A DNA stretch of 64,000 nt from Pelagicoccus sp. SDUM812005 (lineage in GTDB: Bacteria; Verrucomicrobiota; Verrucomicrobiia; Opitutales; Opitutaceae), in the NCBI RefSeq assembly GCF_031127875.1, contig NZ_JARXIA010000008.1:186001-250000 (forward strand), given 5' to 3'. A model generated the notes under the pieces. The model was not told where the DNA came from and did not search any database. It worked only from the letters and a program-made list of their open reading frames with translations. A program made the translations under genes and the position numbers. Positions 9,920 through 19,677 of the stretch are shown here, piece after piece (position 1 is the stretch's first letter; each line of letters begins with the position of its first letter).

Positions 9920-10618
9920 ATGGTAGCTATGGATGACTCAAAGAGAATTTTGGTGGTAGACGACGAAGTCGATGTGACTGAGTTGTTGAGCTACCATCTA
10001 CGGCAACGCGGCTATGAAGTCCGGACTTTGAACGATTCCCGTTTGGCTCTCGAGACCGCTCGGCAGTTCAGGCCCGAGCTCGTCGTGCTCGATATCATGA
10101 TGCCGGATTTCAGCGGTTTGCAGGTTTGTCGCTTGATGCGGGCCGACTCGTCCTTGAAGGAGATACCTATCATCTTCTTGAGCGCGAAGACGGAGGAGGG
10201 CGATCGGATCGATGGCTTCGAAAGCGGCGCTGACGATTATGTCTGCAAGCCTTTCAGTCCAAAGGAGCTGATGCTGCGCGTGTCGGCGATCCTGAAGCGT
10301 AGGGGAGAGACCGAGGAAGCGAAAATTCTCGAGGTGAACGGAATCCGCATGGACGTGGAACATCATCGCGTCGAAGTGGAATCCGAGGGTGTCGACTTGA
10401 CGGCTACGGAGTTTCGCTTGCTGAAGCTGCTTCTCGAGGAAAGGGGCAAGGTCCAGACCCGTGAAACGCTTCTCCAGAAAGTGTGGAACTACGAGAACGA
10501 CATCGAGACGCGCACGGTGGACACTCACATGCGTCGCTTGCGTGAAAAGCTCGGCAATGAGGCCTCTTGGCTTGAGACCGTTCGTGGGGTGGGCTACCGC
10601 TTAGTTGAAAGCCGGTAG
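9920..10618 (+). CDS. phoB: PhoB-type response regulator
   Basis: This is an OmpR/PhoB-class DNA-binding response regulator of 232 residues. The receiver domain has the acidic pocket VVDDE, phosphoacceptor Asp58 in VVLDIMMPDFSG, and the conserved Lys in CKPFSPKEL. The C-terminal winged helix carries LTATEFRLLKLL and the TRVDTHMRRLREKLG-type recognition region ending VRGVGYRL. The kinase gene follows ten bases after the stop. A second ATG at 9929 is an alternative start. The 159-base gap upstream begins with an AT-rich stretch (9762-9800) and probably holds the promoter. The name rests on similarity and on its kinase partner; no pst genes are in view. Confidence 0.87.
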   Translation: MVAMDDSKRILVVDDEVDVTELLSYHLRQRGYEVRTLNDSRLALETARQFRPELVVLDIMMPDFSGLQVCRLMRADSSLKEIPIIFLSAKTEEGDRIDGFESGADDYVCKPFSPKELMLRVSAILKRRGETEEAKILEVNGIRMDVEHHRVEVESEGVDLTATEFRLLKLLLEERGKVQTRETLLQKVWNYENDIETRTVDTHMRRLREKLGNEASWLETVRGVGYRLVESR

Positions 10619-10627
10619 TACCTTCTT

Positions 10628-11953
10628 ATGACCATTATTTTTGCCTGCGTCGCTTTAGGCTTCGCTGTCTTCTTCGCGAACAAATACTTCCGACAGAAGG
10701 TAGCGATCCGGTTGCTTGCCGAGTCCCTCACGAGCCGCACTTCGATCCTTACGCACTCTTCCGAATTCCGGGAGGTGAACGAAAATTGGGGGCTGCTGCT
10801 GGAGGAATTGAATCGGCTGATCGAGGACAACAATAGCCTGAGCCGCAAGAGCAGCGGGCAGCTTAACCAGATCGAAACGACCTTGGGAAGTCTGCAGGAA
10901 GGGGTGATGATTATCGATCGGGATAATTACATCCTGTTGGTAAACAACGCCTTGAAGAAGATTTTCCCTTCGATGTCCAACAGCGTGGGCCAGCGCATCG
11001 AGAGTGGCATGGGAAACTCCGACTTTCTCGATTTCGTTTGGGACGTGAAAAAGGGCAGGGGGCCTGCCAAGCGAGAAATCGCGTTTCGGAGCGGGCAATC
11101 CGAAGTTTGGCTCGATGTAACGGCGGCCCGTTTGTCGGAGGCCTTGGAAGGAAATGCCCCTTGGTTTCTCTTCGTGCTGCACGATACCACCCGCCAAAAG
11201 CTGTTGGCCCAAGCCCGCAAGAATTTCGTCGCCAACGCGTCGCACGAGTTGAAGACGCCGGTGGCCGTGATCAAGGGCTATTCCGAGACCTTGGTGTCGG
11301 ACCATGAAACGATGCCCCTAGCGGATCGGGCTCAGTTCATTTCCACGATTTACCGCCACTCCGAACGTTTGGCTTTGCTTATCAACGACTTGCTTAGCCT
11401 TTCCCGTTTGGAAAGCGATTCTCCCAGTTTCGATTGGTCGGAGTCGGACGTGCTGTCTTGGATCCGCGAGATAGCGGTGGACTATGGTTCGAATCCAAGG
11501 AAGTCCGGCCTGAAGGTCGAAACGGCTTTTCCTGCGGAGATGTGGGCGAAGGTTCGGTACGACGTGCTCAAGCTTCGCCAAGTTTTCGACAACCTGGTCG
11601 AAAACGCCTGCAAGTATTCGCCGGAAGGTGGGAGCGTGCGAATCGGAGCTCGGGTTCGCGGCGCGGAATTGCTTCTGTGGGTGGAGGACGAAGGGGCAGG
11701 GGTGCCGAAGGAAGACCTGAACAAGATCTTCGAGCGTTTCTATCGAGTCGACAAGGGGCGTTCCCGAGAGACGGGCGGAACCGGGCTGGGCTTGAGCATC
11801 GTGAAGCACATCATCGAATGGCATGACGGCCAGGTCTGGGCGGAAATCGCGGAGAAGGGCGGCTTGCGCGTCGTCTTCAGCTTGCCGCTGCTTGCGAGCT
11901 CCGAAGGTGCGGCCTCGCCCCGCCAGTTCCACGTGGAAACTGAAGGCAGCTGA
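10628..11953 (+). CDS. phoR: PhoR-type sensor histidine kinase
   Basis: The 441-residue membrane kinase has one N-terminal transmembrane segment (about residues 2-18), a coiled linker, a PAS domain (about 85-190), a HisKA dimerisation domain with His206 in NASHELKTPV, and an HATPase domain with the N box DNLVENACKYS and the G boxes including GGTGLGLSIVKHI. It should phosphorylate the PhoB-like regulator encoded just upstream. With a single membrane anchor and no periplasmic domain it resembles the PhoR arrangement that senses through the Pst transporter. A degenerate parS-like palindrome overlaps its last codons. Confidence 0.87.
   Translation: MTIIFACVALGFAVFFANKYFRQKVAIRLLAESLTSRTSILTHSSEFREVNENWGLLLEELNRLIEDNNSLSRKSSGQLNQIETTLGSLQEGVMIIDRDNYILLVNNALKKIFPSMSNSVGQRIESGMGNSDFLDFVWDVKKGRGPAKREIAFRSGQSEVWLDVTAARLSEALEGNAPWFLFVLHDTTRQKLLAQARKNFVANASHELKTPVAVIKGYSETLVSDHETMPLADRAQFISTIYRHSERLALLINDLLSLSRLESDSPSFDWSESDVLSWIREIAVDYGSNPRKSGLKVETAFPAEMWAKVRYDVLKLRQVFDNLVENACKYSPEGGSVRIGARVRGAELLLWVEDEGAGVPKEDLNKIFERFYRVDKGRSRETGGTGLGLSIVKHIIEWHDGQVWAEIAEKGGLRVVFSLPLLASSEGAASPRQFHVETEGS
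11924..11942. other. Degenerate parS-like palindrome at the end of phoR
   Basis: The 19-base sequence CAGTTCCACGTGGAAACTG shares the 13-base core GTTCCACGTGGAA with the perfect site in mnmG 3.3 kb away, but one arm is shifted by one base. It may be a weak second ParB site or chance in coding sequence. Confidence 0.35.
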
Positions 11954-12002
11954 GAAATACGGGTTGAAAGCTGGGGACATTCGGCGCTTAAAACCCGCTG
12001 CC

Positions 12003-12593
12003 ATGAATCCCGGTTACGAACAGCATCTCGAATGGGTTAAAAAGCGTCGCAGCGAGCTTGAGAAGAATCTTGCCGCGATGTTTCCAGAACCGGCGGAATT
12101 GAGCCTCGAAATCGGTTGCGGCCACGGGCATTGGTTGGCCGACTTTGCGGTCGCGTTCCCCGAGAAGCAGTGTCTCGGAGTCGATATTATCGGCGATCGC
12201 ATCGAGCGGGCGGAGAAGAAGGTTCGTCGAGCAGGGGCGAGCAATGCGCGCTTCGTGCGCGGCGAGGCTTTTGAAGTGCTCGACCTCATGCCTCGCCATG
12301 TCCGTTTGAACGAGGTTTTCATCCTTTTTCCCGATCCATGGCCTAAGAAGCGGCACTGGAAAAATCGCCTTTTCAGCGTGAAATTCCTCGAAGAGCTCGC
12401 CAGCCGTTGCGAGGCGGGCGTGCGTTGCCACTTCAGGACCGACCACGACCCTTATTTCGAATGGGCTGAGGAAGTGATTGCTGAACAAGACCTTTGGAAG
12501 AGAGACAGGGAAGCTCCATGGCCGTTCGAGCGAGAAACCGTCTTCCAAAACCGCGCGGACAGCTACCAGTCGCTCATTATTGTTAAGCAGTAG
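12003..12593 (+). CDS. trmB: tRNA (guanine-N7)-methyltransferase TrmB
   Basis: TrmB methylates N7 of G46 in the tRNA variable loop using S-adenosylmethionine. The 196-residue protein has the SAM-binding motif LEIGCGHGHWL, the acidic GVDIIGDRIERAEKK strand, and the family signature FPDPWPKKRHWKNRL. The frame is open upstream into phoR, but the ATG at 12003 fits the start of the homologous region. It lies 49 bases after phoR on the same strand. Confidence 0.95.
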   Translation: MNPGYEQHLEWVKKRRSELEKNLAAMFPEPAELSLEIGCGHGHWLADFAVAFPEKQCLGVDIIGDRIERAEKKVRRAGASNARFVRGEAFEVLDLMPRHVRLNEVFILFPDPWPKKRHWKNRLFSVKFLEELASRCEAGVRCHFRTDHDPYFEWAEEVIAEQDLWKRDREAPWPFERETVFQNRADSYQSLIIVKQ

Positions 12594-12667
12594 TTCGTTA
12601 GCCTTTACGAGCTGTTAGCAGCCAAGCTGCGCAACACTATTATATAGTCTTTCGATTCCCGCCGTCC

Positions 12668-12865
12668 CTAGCTGTAGACTGCGATGGCGACCAGTTGGAG
12701 ACCGATGGCCAATATCGCGAGGATGGTACAGAACAGGTAGAAAGGATCGAAGGCCTTGGGGCGGCCGCGCTTGGCTGGGCGCTTTTTCGCGGCCTTGTGG
12801 GGAGATCGTTTTTTTTCGATTTCCTTCAAGCCGCTCAGAGCGTTGGTGAGATTATCCTTAGCCAT
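12668..12865 (-). CDS. Small AT-hook-like protein with C-terminal membrane helix
   Basis: This 65-residue protein is not a family I recognise. The N-terminal half is very basic and contains KRPAKRGRPKAF, a core like an AT-hook (GRP flanked by Lys and Arg). The C-terminal half is one hydrophobic helix (about 44-64, FYLFCTILAILAIGLQLVAIAVYS). The ATG at 12865 is preferred over an upstream TTG at 12901. It is transcribed away from the atp operon. A tail-anchored protein that holds DNA or RNA near the membrane is one possible role, but this is inference. Confidence 0.65.
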   Translation of the reverse strand: MAKDNLTNALSGLKEIEKKRSPHKAAKKRPAKRGRPKAFDPFYLFCTILAILAIGLQLVAIAVYS

Positions 12866-13037
12866 GGGCTTTTTACTTTCAGATTGGTGGGGCTGAGCCA
12901 AGAACTTACGTTCAGTATTAGAATCCGTACTAGGTATGAAATGAATTACTTACAATCGACTCTAATAGGCGTAAAAAGTCTTTCCAGAGTTGACGGTTCC
13001 TCGAGGGTGGTACAACAAGTCCTCCTTCTTTCACCTA

Positions 13038-13882
13038 TGGCGGGCAAAAAGACATTTCTTCTCTCATCACTAGCGCTACTGCTTCCAGTAGCCGATGCAT
13101 CTGCTGCGGTTAGCCCTGCGGCGAATGAACTTTTTAACGTGTTCGGGCTACCAGTCACCAACTCTATGGTGACGAGTTGGGTGATTTCGATCCTGCTCAT
13201 TCTTGGGATCCGCGCCATGGTTGGCCGTCCCAAGATGGTTCCTTCCAAGGGACAAGCTCTGGTGGAATCCTTGCTTTGCTTCGTGCGCGACACCACGTCG
13301 CCGATCGTGGGCAACAAGGCTTTCAGAATGACTTTGCCCGTTATCTTGGGGCTCTTCTTCTACATCCTGATCCAAAACTGGAGCGGTCTGCTCCCGGGCG
13401 TGGGCAGTGTCGGTATGGGCTATACTGGCGAGGATGGTCATTTCCATGTTACTGAACCTTGGATACGTCCTGCTAACGCAGACTGGAACGGAACGATTGC
13501 GCTGGCCGGTGTTACCATGATCGCTTGGCTCTTCATCGTGCTCAAGTCCGACGGTCCTGCCGTCCTGATCAAGGATCTCTTTGGCAACAAGGCGGACAAG
13601 CGGGAAGTCGGCAAGTTCATGTGGATGGCGCTGTGGCCAATCTTCCTCATCGTCGGCGTTATCGAAGTGGTTTCCATCTTGATTCGTCCGCTCACTCTTT
13701 CGGTCCGACTCTTCGGCAACATCTACGGCGGCGAGAGCCTGCTGCACCAGACCGGCTTCATTTTCCCTTTCTACTTTCTCGAGCTCATTGTCGGCTTTGT
13801 CCAACCGCTGGTATTCATCCTACTGTTCAGCGTGTACGTGGGACTCATCTGCAACCATGGTGACGGAGAAGAGCACCACTAG
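13038..13882 (+). CDS. atpB: ATP synthase F0 subunit a
   Basis: Subunit a forms the proton half-channels of F0. The chosen start, ATG at 13038, gives 281 residues beginning MAGKKTFLLSS with a hydrophobic leader-like segment. The conserved channel arginine is in the segment LTLSVRLFGNIYGGE, and the C-terminal helices follow. It is the first gene of a classic atpBEFHAGDC order. No atpI gene precedes it. The leader contains CCTCCTTC at 13022-13029 and no Shine-Dalgarno sequence. Confidence 0.96.
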
Positions 13883-13960
13883 AGTAAACAATCTGTTGTC
13901 GGGACCATGTGCATAAAATGTGGGCGGCAATATAATAGCTAACAAAATAAAAAACGTATA

Positions 13961-14167
13961 ATGAACATCCTCGCGGAAATCACAGGTAACATTGGTGCAG
14001 GTATCGGTGCTCTCGGAGCAGCGGTTGGAGTAGGCCTCATCGGTCTCAAGGCTGCGGAAGCAGTCGGTCGTAACCCCGGAGCTTCCGGTAAGATCCTCGT
14101 TCAGGCGATCCTCGGTATGGCTCTCGCAGAAGGTCTCGGCATTCTCGCCATCTTCTTCATCAAGTAA
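13961..14167 (+). CDS. atpE: ATP synthase F0 subunit c
   Basis: The 68-residue hairpin protein builds the rotating c-ring. Two hydrophobic helices flank the polar loop GRNPGASG, and Glu57 in ALAEGLG is the ion-binding carboxylate. The residues usually needed for sodium binding are not seen around it, so proton coupling is the better guess. No Shine-Dalgarno sequence precedes the ATG. Confidence 0.97.
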   Translation: MNILAEITGNIGAGIGALGAAVGVGLIGLKAAEAVGRNPGASGKILVQAILGMALAEGLGILAIFFIK

Positions 14168-14255
14168 GCTCGCTTGATATTTTTGGCACCATCCGCGTTC
14201 GCGCTGGTGGTGCCTTAGCCATTTTTCTCAACTACTCTCGTATCTCTCTACGAAC

Positions 14256-14804
14256 ATGATTGACCTCATCCAAGTCCTCGCGGCGGCAGATCCTCAAGCA
14301 GCTGACTCAGCGAACCTCGTCGAAACGTTTGGTATCCATGGGAGCCACATCATCATGCAGGCGATCAGCTTCACGATCCTTGCGGTCGTGCTCTGGAAGT
14401 TCGCTTTCAAGCCAGTGATGGCTACGATGGAAGAGCGCGAAGCCAAAATCGATTCCGGACTCAAGTATGCGGAAGAGATGAAGGTCAAACTTGCTGAAGC
14501 CGAAGCGGAAAAGAAGCGTATCCTTCAGGAAGCGTCCGTCGAGGCGAAGACCATCGTTACGGAGGCGCGTCAGACCGCTGAAGCCCGTATCGAGAAGTCT
14601 GCTCAAGAAGCGATCAAGGCTGCGGAAGACATCACCAAGAAGGCAGAGCGCCAGATCGAAAACGATCGCAAGCAGATGCTCGCCGAAGCTCGCAGCGAAA
14701 TCTCCCGTCTCGTTGTCGCCACTGCTGGCAAGGTTCTCTCCAAGGAACTTTCCGCTGAAGAAAAGGCCCGCTATTCCGAGAGCGCGTCCTCAACACTCGT
14801 TTAA
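14256..14804 (+). CDS. atpF: ATP synthase F0 subunit b
   Basis: Subunit b is the peripheral stalk. The 182-residue protein has an N-terminal membrane helix (about 31-52, IIMQAISFTILAVVLWKFAF) followed by a long charged helix rich in Ala, Glu and Lys that should form the stalk coiled coil. It lies between atpE and atpH in the usual order. No clear ribosome-binding site is visible. Confidence 0.96.
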   Translation: MIDLIQVLAAADPQAADSANLVETFGIHGSHIIMQAISFTILAVVLWKFAFKPVMATMEEREAKIDSGLKYAEEMKVKLAEAEAEKKRILQEASVEAKTIVTEARQTAEARIEKSAQEAIKAAEDITKKAERQIENDRKQMLAEARSEISRLVVATAGKVLSKELSAEEKARYSESASSTLV

Positions 14805-14828
14805 GCCACGAGCTGTACCTGAATTTCA

Positions 14829-15224
14829 ATGACACGCGACAAGCAAATCATCAACTACGCGAAGGGGCTTCTCAAGATCTCTCTCGAGGACGGCCAGTTC
14901 TCCGAAGAGCGTGCTGCTGCGGTTTTGCAGTCCTTGGAAAAGAATCCACCGCGTAACTACGCTTCGGTCCTCAAGGAGTACCTGAAGCTCGTTCAGCGCG
15001 AAGTCGCGAACAGCACTGCCGCTGTGGAACACGCTGGCGAAATTGGCGACTCCGCTCTCGAAGCGATCCGTTCCAAGTTCTCCGCCCACTACGGTCGCAA
15101 CATTTCCGTCACCACTAGCCAAAACGACTCACTCATCGCGGGCATCCGCGTGCGGGTCGGCTGCGACGTTTACGACTCCTCGGTTGCCGGAGCTCTCAAA
15201 GAGCTAGAGGCGACGCTCTCTTAA
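14829..15224 (+). CDS. atpH: ATP synthase F1 subunit delta, short form
   Basis: Position between atpF and atpA identifies this as the delta subunit that links the stalk to F1. The C-terminal block VTTSQNDSLIAGIRVRVGCDVYDSSVAGAL is the most conserved part of the family. At 131 residues it is about 45 shorter than the usual 175-180, and the shortage falls in the N-terminal helical domain that binds alpha. Only 24 bases separate it from atpF, so a much longer start is not possible. Confidence 0.88.
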   Translation: MTRDKQIINYAKGLLKISLEDGQFSEERAAAVLQSLEKNPPRNYASVLKEYLKLVQREVANSTAAVEHAGEIGDSALEAIRSKFSAHYGRNISVTTSQNDSLIAGIRVRVGCDVYDSSVAGALKELEATLS

Positions 15225-15271
15225 ATCACCCTCCTTTCAGAAAACGCATACTTTCAAAACGCTAGAACACT

Positions 15272-16804
15272 ATGAGTTCCGTCATCGAGCAAATCGAACA
15301 ACAGATCGCTAATCTCCAGGCCAAGACGGTCCAGAGCAACACAGGCAAGATCGTCACCATCGCGGACGGCGTTGCCAAGATCGACGGCCTTTCCCAGGCC
15401 ATGTACAACGAAATGATCGAGTTCCCTGGCGGAACGATCGGCATCGCCCTCAACCTTGAAGAAGATTTCGTGGGTGTTGTTATCCTCGGCGAGTCGACTC
15501 ACCTCAAGGCTGGCGACGAAGCGAAGTGCACTGGCCAGCTGCTTTCCGTTCCTGTTGGCAAGGGCTTGCTCGGCCGCGTTGTCGACGCTCTCGGCAAGCC
15601 GGTTGACGGCAAGGGCCCGATCGAAAGCACCGAGACGAACCCAGTTGAAAAGATCGCTCCTGGCATCATCGAGCGTAAGTCCGTCGACCAGCCGCTCGCT
15701 ACCGGCATCATGGCGATCGACTCCATGATCCCGATCGGTCGCGGCCAGCGTGAACTCATCATCGGCGACCGCGGTACCGGCAAGACTACGATCGCGATCG
15801 ACACCATCATCAACCAGGCGAAGATCAACGACGTTGGCCTGGCTTCCGGCGATCCCGATTTCCGTCCCGTTTACTCCGTTTACGTAGCGGTCGGTCAAAA
15901 GAACTCCAACATCGCTCGTACGCTCGGCGTTCTCGAAGCGGCTGACGCGCTCAAGTACACCATCCTCGTCGTCGCTGGTGCGGCGGACGCAGCGGCCGAC
16001 CAGTACCTCGCTCCTTACTCGGGCGTGGCGATGGCCGAGTGGTTCATGTCCAACGGTATGGACGCCCTCATCGTTTACGATGACCTTTCCAAGCACGCAG
16101 CGGCTTACCGCCAGATGTCCCTCGTACTCAAGCGTCCATCCGGCCGCGAAGCGTACCCAGGTGACGTATTCTACCTGCACTCCCGCTTGCTCGAGCGTTC
16201 CGCCCGCGTAAACGAAGACAACGGAAACGGATCCATCACGGCGCTTCCTATCATCGAGACCCTCGCTGGCGACCTTTCGGCTTACATCCCAACCAACGTG
16301 ATCTCGATCACCGACGGACAGATCTTCCTCGAAACGGACCTCTTCAACCAAGGTATCCGCCCTGCGGTATCGGTGGGTCTTTCCGTTTCTCGCGTGGGAT
16401 CCGCGGCGCAGATCAAGGCCACCAAGCAGGTTGCCGGTAAGATCAAGCTGGAGCTCGCCCAGTTCCGCGAACTCGCGGCCTTCGCCCAGTTCGGTTCCGA
16501 CCTCGATGCCAAGACCAAGGCCCAGCTCGACCGCGGCGCCCGTATCGTGGAGCTCTTCAAGCAGCCTGCGTTCAACCCGCTCCCCATCGAGGAGCAGGTG
16601 GCCGTACTCTGGGGTATCCAGAACAACTACTACGACGATATCGACGTTTCCAAGATCGTGGCCGCCGCTGGTTCGATCCGCGAATTCTTCACCACTCGCA
16701 AGGAGTTTCTCCTCGTGAGCATCCGTGAGAAGGCGAAGATCGACGACGAGTTGCAAGCCGAGCTCAAGAAGGCTTACGACGAGTGGAAGCCAAGCTTCGC
16801 TTAA
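15272..16804 (+). CDS. atpA: ATP synthase F1 subunit alpha
   Basis: The alpha subunit forms the regulatory nucleotide sites of F1. The 510-residue protein has Walker [10 protein letters not shown], the conserved block [17 protein letters not shown], and normal length. A leader with CCTCCTTT (15230-15237) and an AAACGCT element precedes the ATG, with no Shine-Dalgarno sequence; a similar leader precedes atpD. Confidence 0.99.
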   Translation: MSSVIEQIEQQIANLQAKTVQSNTGKIVTIADGVAKIDGLSQAMYNEMIEFPGGTIGIALNLEEDFVGVVILGESTHLKAGDEAKCTGQLLSVPVGKGLLGRVVDALGKPVDGKGPIESTETNPVEKIAPGIIERKSVDQPLATGIMAIDSMIPIGRGQRELIIGDRGTGKTTIAIDTIINQAKINDVGLASGDPDFRPVYSVYVAVGQKNSNIARTLGVLEAADALKYTILVVAGAADAAADQYLAPYSGVAMAEWFMSNGMDALIVYDDLSKHAAAYRQMSLVLKRPSGREAYPGDVFYLHSRLLERSARVNEDNGNGSITALPIIETLAGDLSAYIPTNVISITDGQIFLETDLFNQGIRPAVSVGLSVSRVGSAAQIKATKQVAGKIKLELAQFRELAAFAQFGSDLDAKTKAQLDRGARIVELFKQPAFNPLPIEEQVAVLWGIQNNYYDDIDVSKIVAAAGSIREFFTTRKEFLLVSIREKAKIDDELQAELKKAYDEWKPSFA

Positions 16805-16843
16805 TCCTGACTCGTCTAGAATCCTCGCGAACCTCTTCCATAG

Positions 16844-17722
16844 ATGCCTAGCACTAAAGAAATCCGAGGCCGAATAAAGTCGGTCAAGAACACTCGCCAG
16901 ATCACCAAGGCGATGGAGCTTGTCGCGGCTTCGAAGATGAAGAAGGCGCAGCAAAACGCGTCTTCTGGTCAGGCCTATGCGGCGCTGCTCGCCGAAGTTT
17001 TGGCAAACGTCTCCGGACGTATTGACGAAATCGAGCATCCCTTTTTCGAGGAACGCGAAGTAAAGAAGCGCGGCATCCTCGTTGTATCCACAGACCGAGG
17101 ACTTTGCGGACCTCTCAACAGCAACGTTTTCCGCGAAGTGCTGAAGGTGAAGAGCGACGCAAAGTTCGTCACCATCGGTCGCAAGGCAGTACAGTTCGTC
17201 AGCCGTAACAAGCTGGACCTGCTCGCCGAGTTCTCCGTACCCGATGAAGTGCCTTACCTGCAGGTAAAGCAGATCGTCGAGTTCATGATCGAAAAGTACG
17301 AAGCGGGCGAGATCGACACGGTCGAGATCCTCTATCCCCGTTTCGTGAATACGTTGGTCCAGGAAGCTTCCTTCGGAAAGCTCCTCCCGATCAGCAACCT
17401 CGACGACATGATCAACGGACTTCGCGGGAAGGACGCCGAGCCGTATCAAGAAAGCTTGGACGAACGTCGGTTCAAGTTCGAGCCCAACCCTGAAGCGATT
17501 CTCTCCTCCTTGCTTCCGCTTTTCGTCAACCGCGAGGCGCATCAAGCCATTCTTTCGGCCCGCGCATCCGAGCACAGCGCTCGAATGGTTGCGATGAAGA
17601 CAGCGAAGGACAACGCATCGACCCTTCTCGATTCCCTCACGCTTCAGTTCAACAAGGCCCGTCAGGCGGCCATCACTCAAGAAATTCTCGAAATTGCCGC
17701 GGCTACATCGTCCAACGGCTAA
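16844..17722 (+). CDS. atpG: ATP synthase F1 subunit gamma
   Basis: Gamma is the central rotor shaft. The 292-residue protein starts with the coiled-coil signature RIKSVKNTRQITKAMELVAA and ends with the matching C-terminal helix containing ARASEHSARMVAMKTA and QAAITQEILEIAA. It is in the usual place between atpA and atpD. Confidence 0.98.
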   Translation: MPSTKEIRGRIKSVKNTRQITKAMELVAASKMKKAQQNASSGQAYAALLAEVLANVSGRIDEIEHPFFEEREVKKRGILVVSTDRGLCGPLNSNVFREVLKVKSDAKFVTIGRKAVQFVSRNKLDLLAEFSVPDEVPYLQVKQIVEFMIEKYEAGEIDTVEILYPRFVNTLVQEASFGKLLPISNLDDMINGLRGKDAEPYQESLDERRFKFEPNPEAILSSLLPLFVNREAHQAILSARASEHSARMVAMKTAKDNASTLLDSLTLQFNKARQAAITQEILEIAAATSSNG

Positions 17723-17736
17723 AAACCTCCTTTTAA

Positions 17737-19182
<1,446 letters not shown>

Positions 19183-19203
19183 GCCAGAGCAACCCGGTAG
19201 GAA

Positions 19204-19608
19204 ATGTCACTCCAACTAGAAATAGTAACGCCGCACGGCAAGGTATACGACGAGAGGATCGATTCCGTCGTCATGCCAACCACTTCAGGTGAAGTCGGCA
19301 TCATGCCCGGTCACATTCCGCTTCTCACTGAGATCCAGCCTGGCGACATCGCTGTATCTAAGTCGGGGACGGTTGACCACCTTGCGGTGAGCAAGGGCTT
19401 CGCGCAGTGCATCGGCGACAAGGTTTCGATCCTTGCGGAACACGCGATCAGCGAGTCCGACATCGACGAAAACGAAGTGGAAGCTGCCAAGGCTCGCGCT
19501 CAGGAAGCGCTGAAGAACGCCAAGGAAATGAGCGCTGAAGAGCTGGCTCAACTCGAGACCACCATTCAGTACGCAACCATCCAACAGCTTCTAAAGAAAA
19601 AGAAATAG
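19204..19608 (+). CDS. atpC: ATP synthase F1 subunit epsilon
   Basis: Epsilon is the rotor subunit that can inhibit ATP hydrolysis. The 134-residue protein has the N-terminal beta sandwich (MPTTSGEVGIMPGHIPLLTEI) and a C-terminal helical hairpin rich in Ala and Glu. It ends the operon; a terminator follows. AGGAA just before the ATG is the only Shine-Dalgarno-like sequence in the operon. Confidence 0.97.
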   Translation: MSLQLEIVTPHGKVYDERIDSVVMPTTSGEVGIMPGHIPLLTEIQPGDIAVSKSGTVDHLAVSKGFAQCIGDKVSILAEHAISESDIDENEVEAAKARAQEALKNAKEMSAEELAQLETTIQYATIQQLLKKKK

Positions 19609-19634
19609 TAGGTTTCGATTTCTAATACTTTCAG

Positions 19635-19665
19635 AACGCTAACCGGAAACGGTTAGCGTTTTTTT
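19635..19665 (+). terminator. Intrinsic terminator of the atp operon
   Basis: A perfect 10-bp stem (19635-19644 with 19651-19660) with a GGAAAC loop is followed by seven T residues. It lies 26 bases after atpC and may also serve the convergent glycosyltransferase gene. Confidence 0.93.
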
Positions 19666-19677
19666 GTATCCGGATTC

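Noticed and set aside
15254-17680. Long minus-strand open frame (808 codons) across atpA and atpG
   Set aside because: It mirrors the strongly biased codons of the ATP synthase genes and has no recognisable domain; the same applies to 17719-19116.
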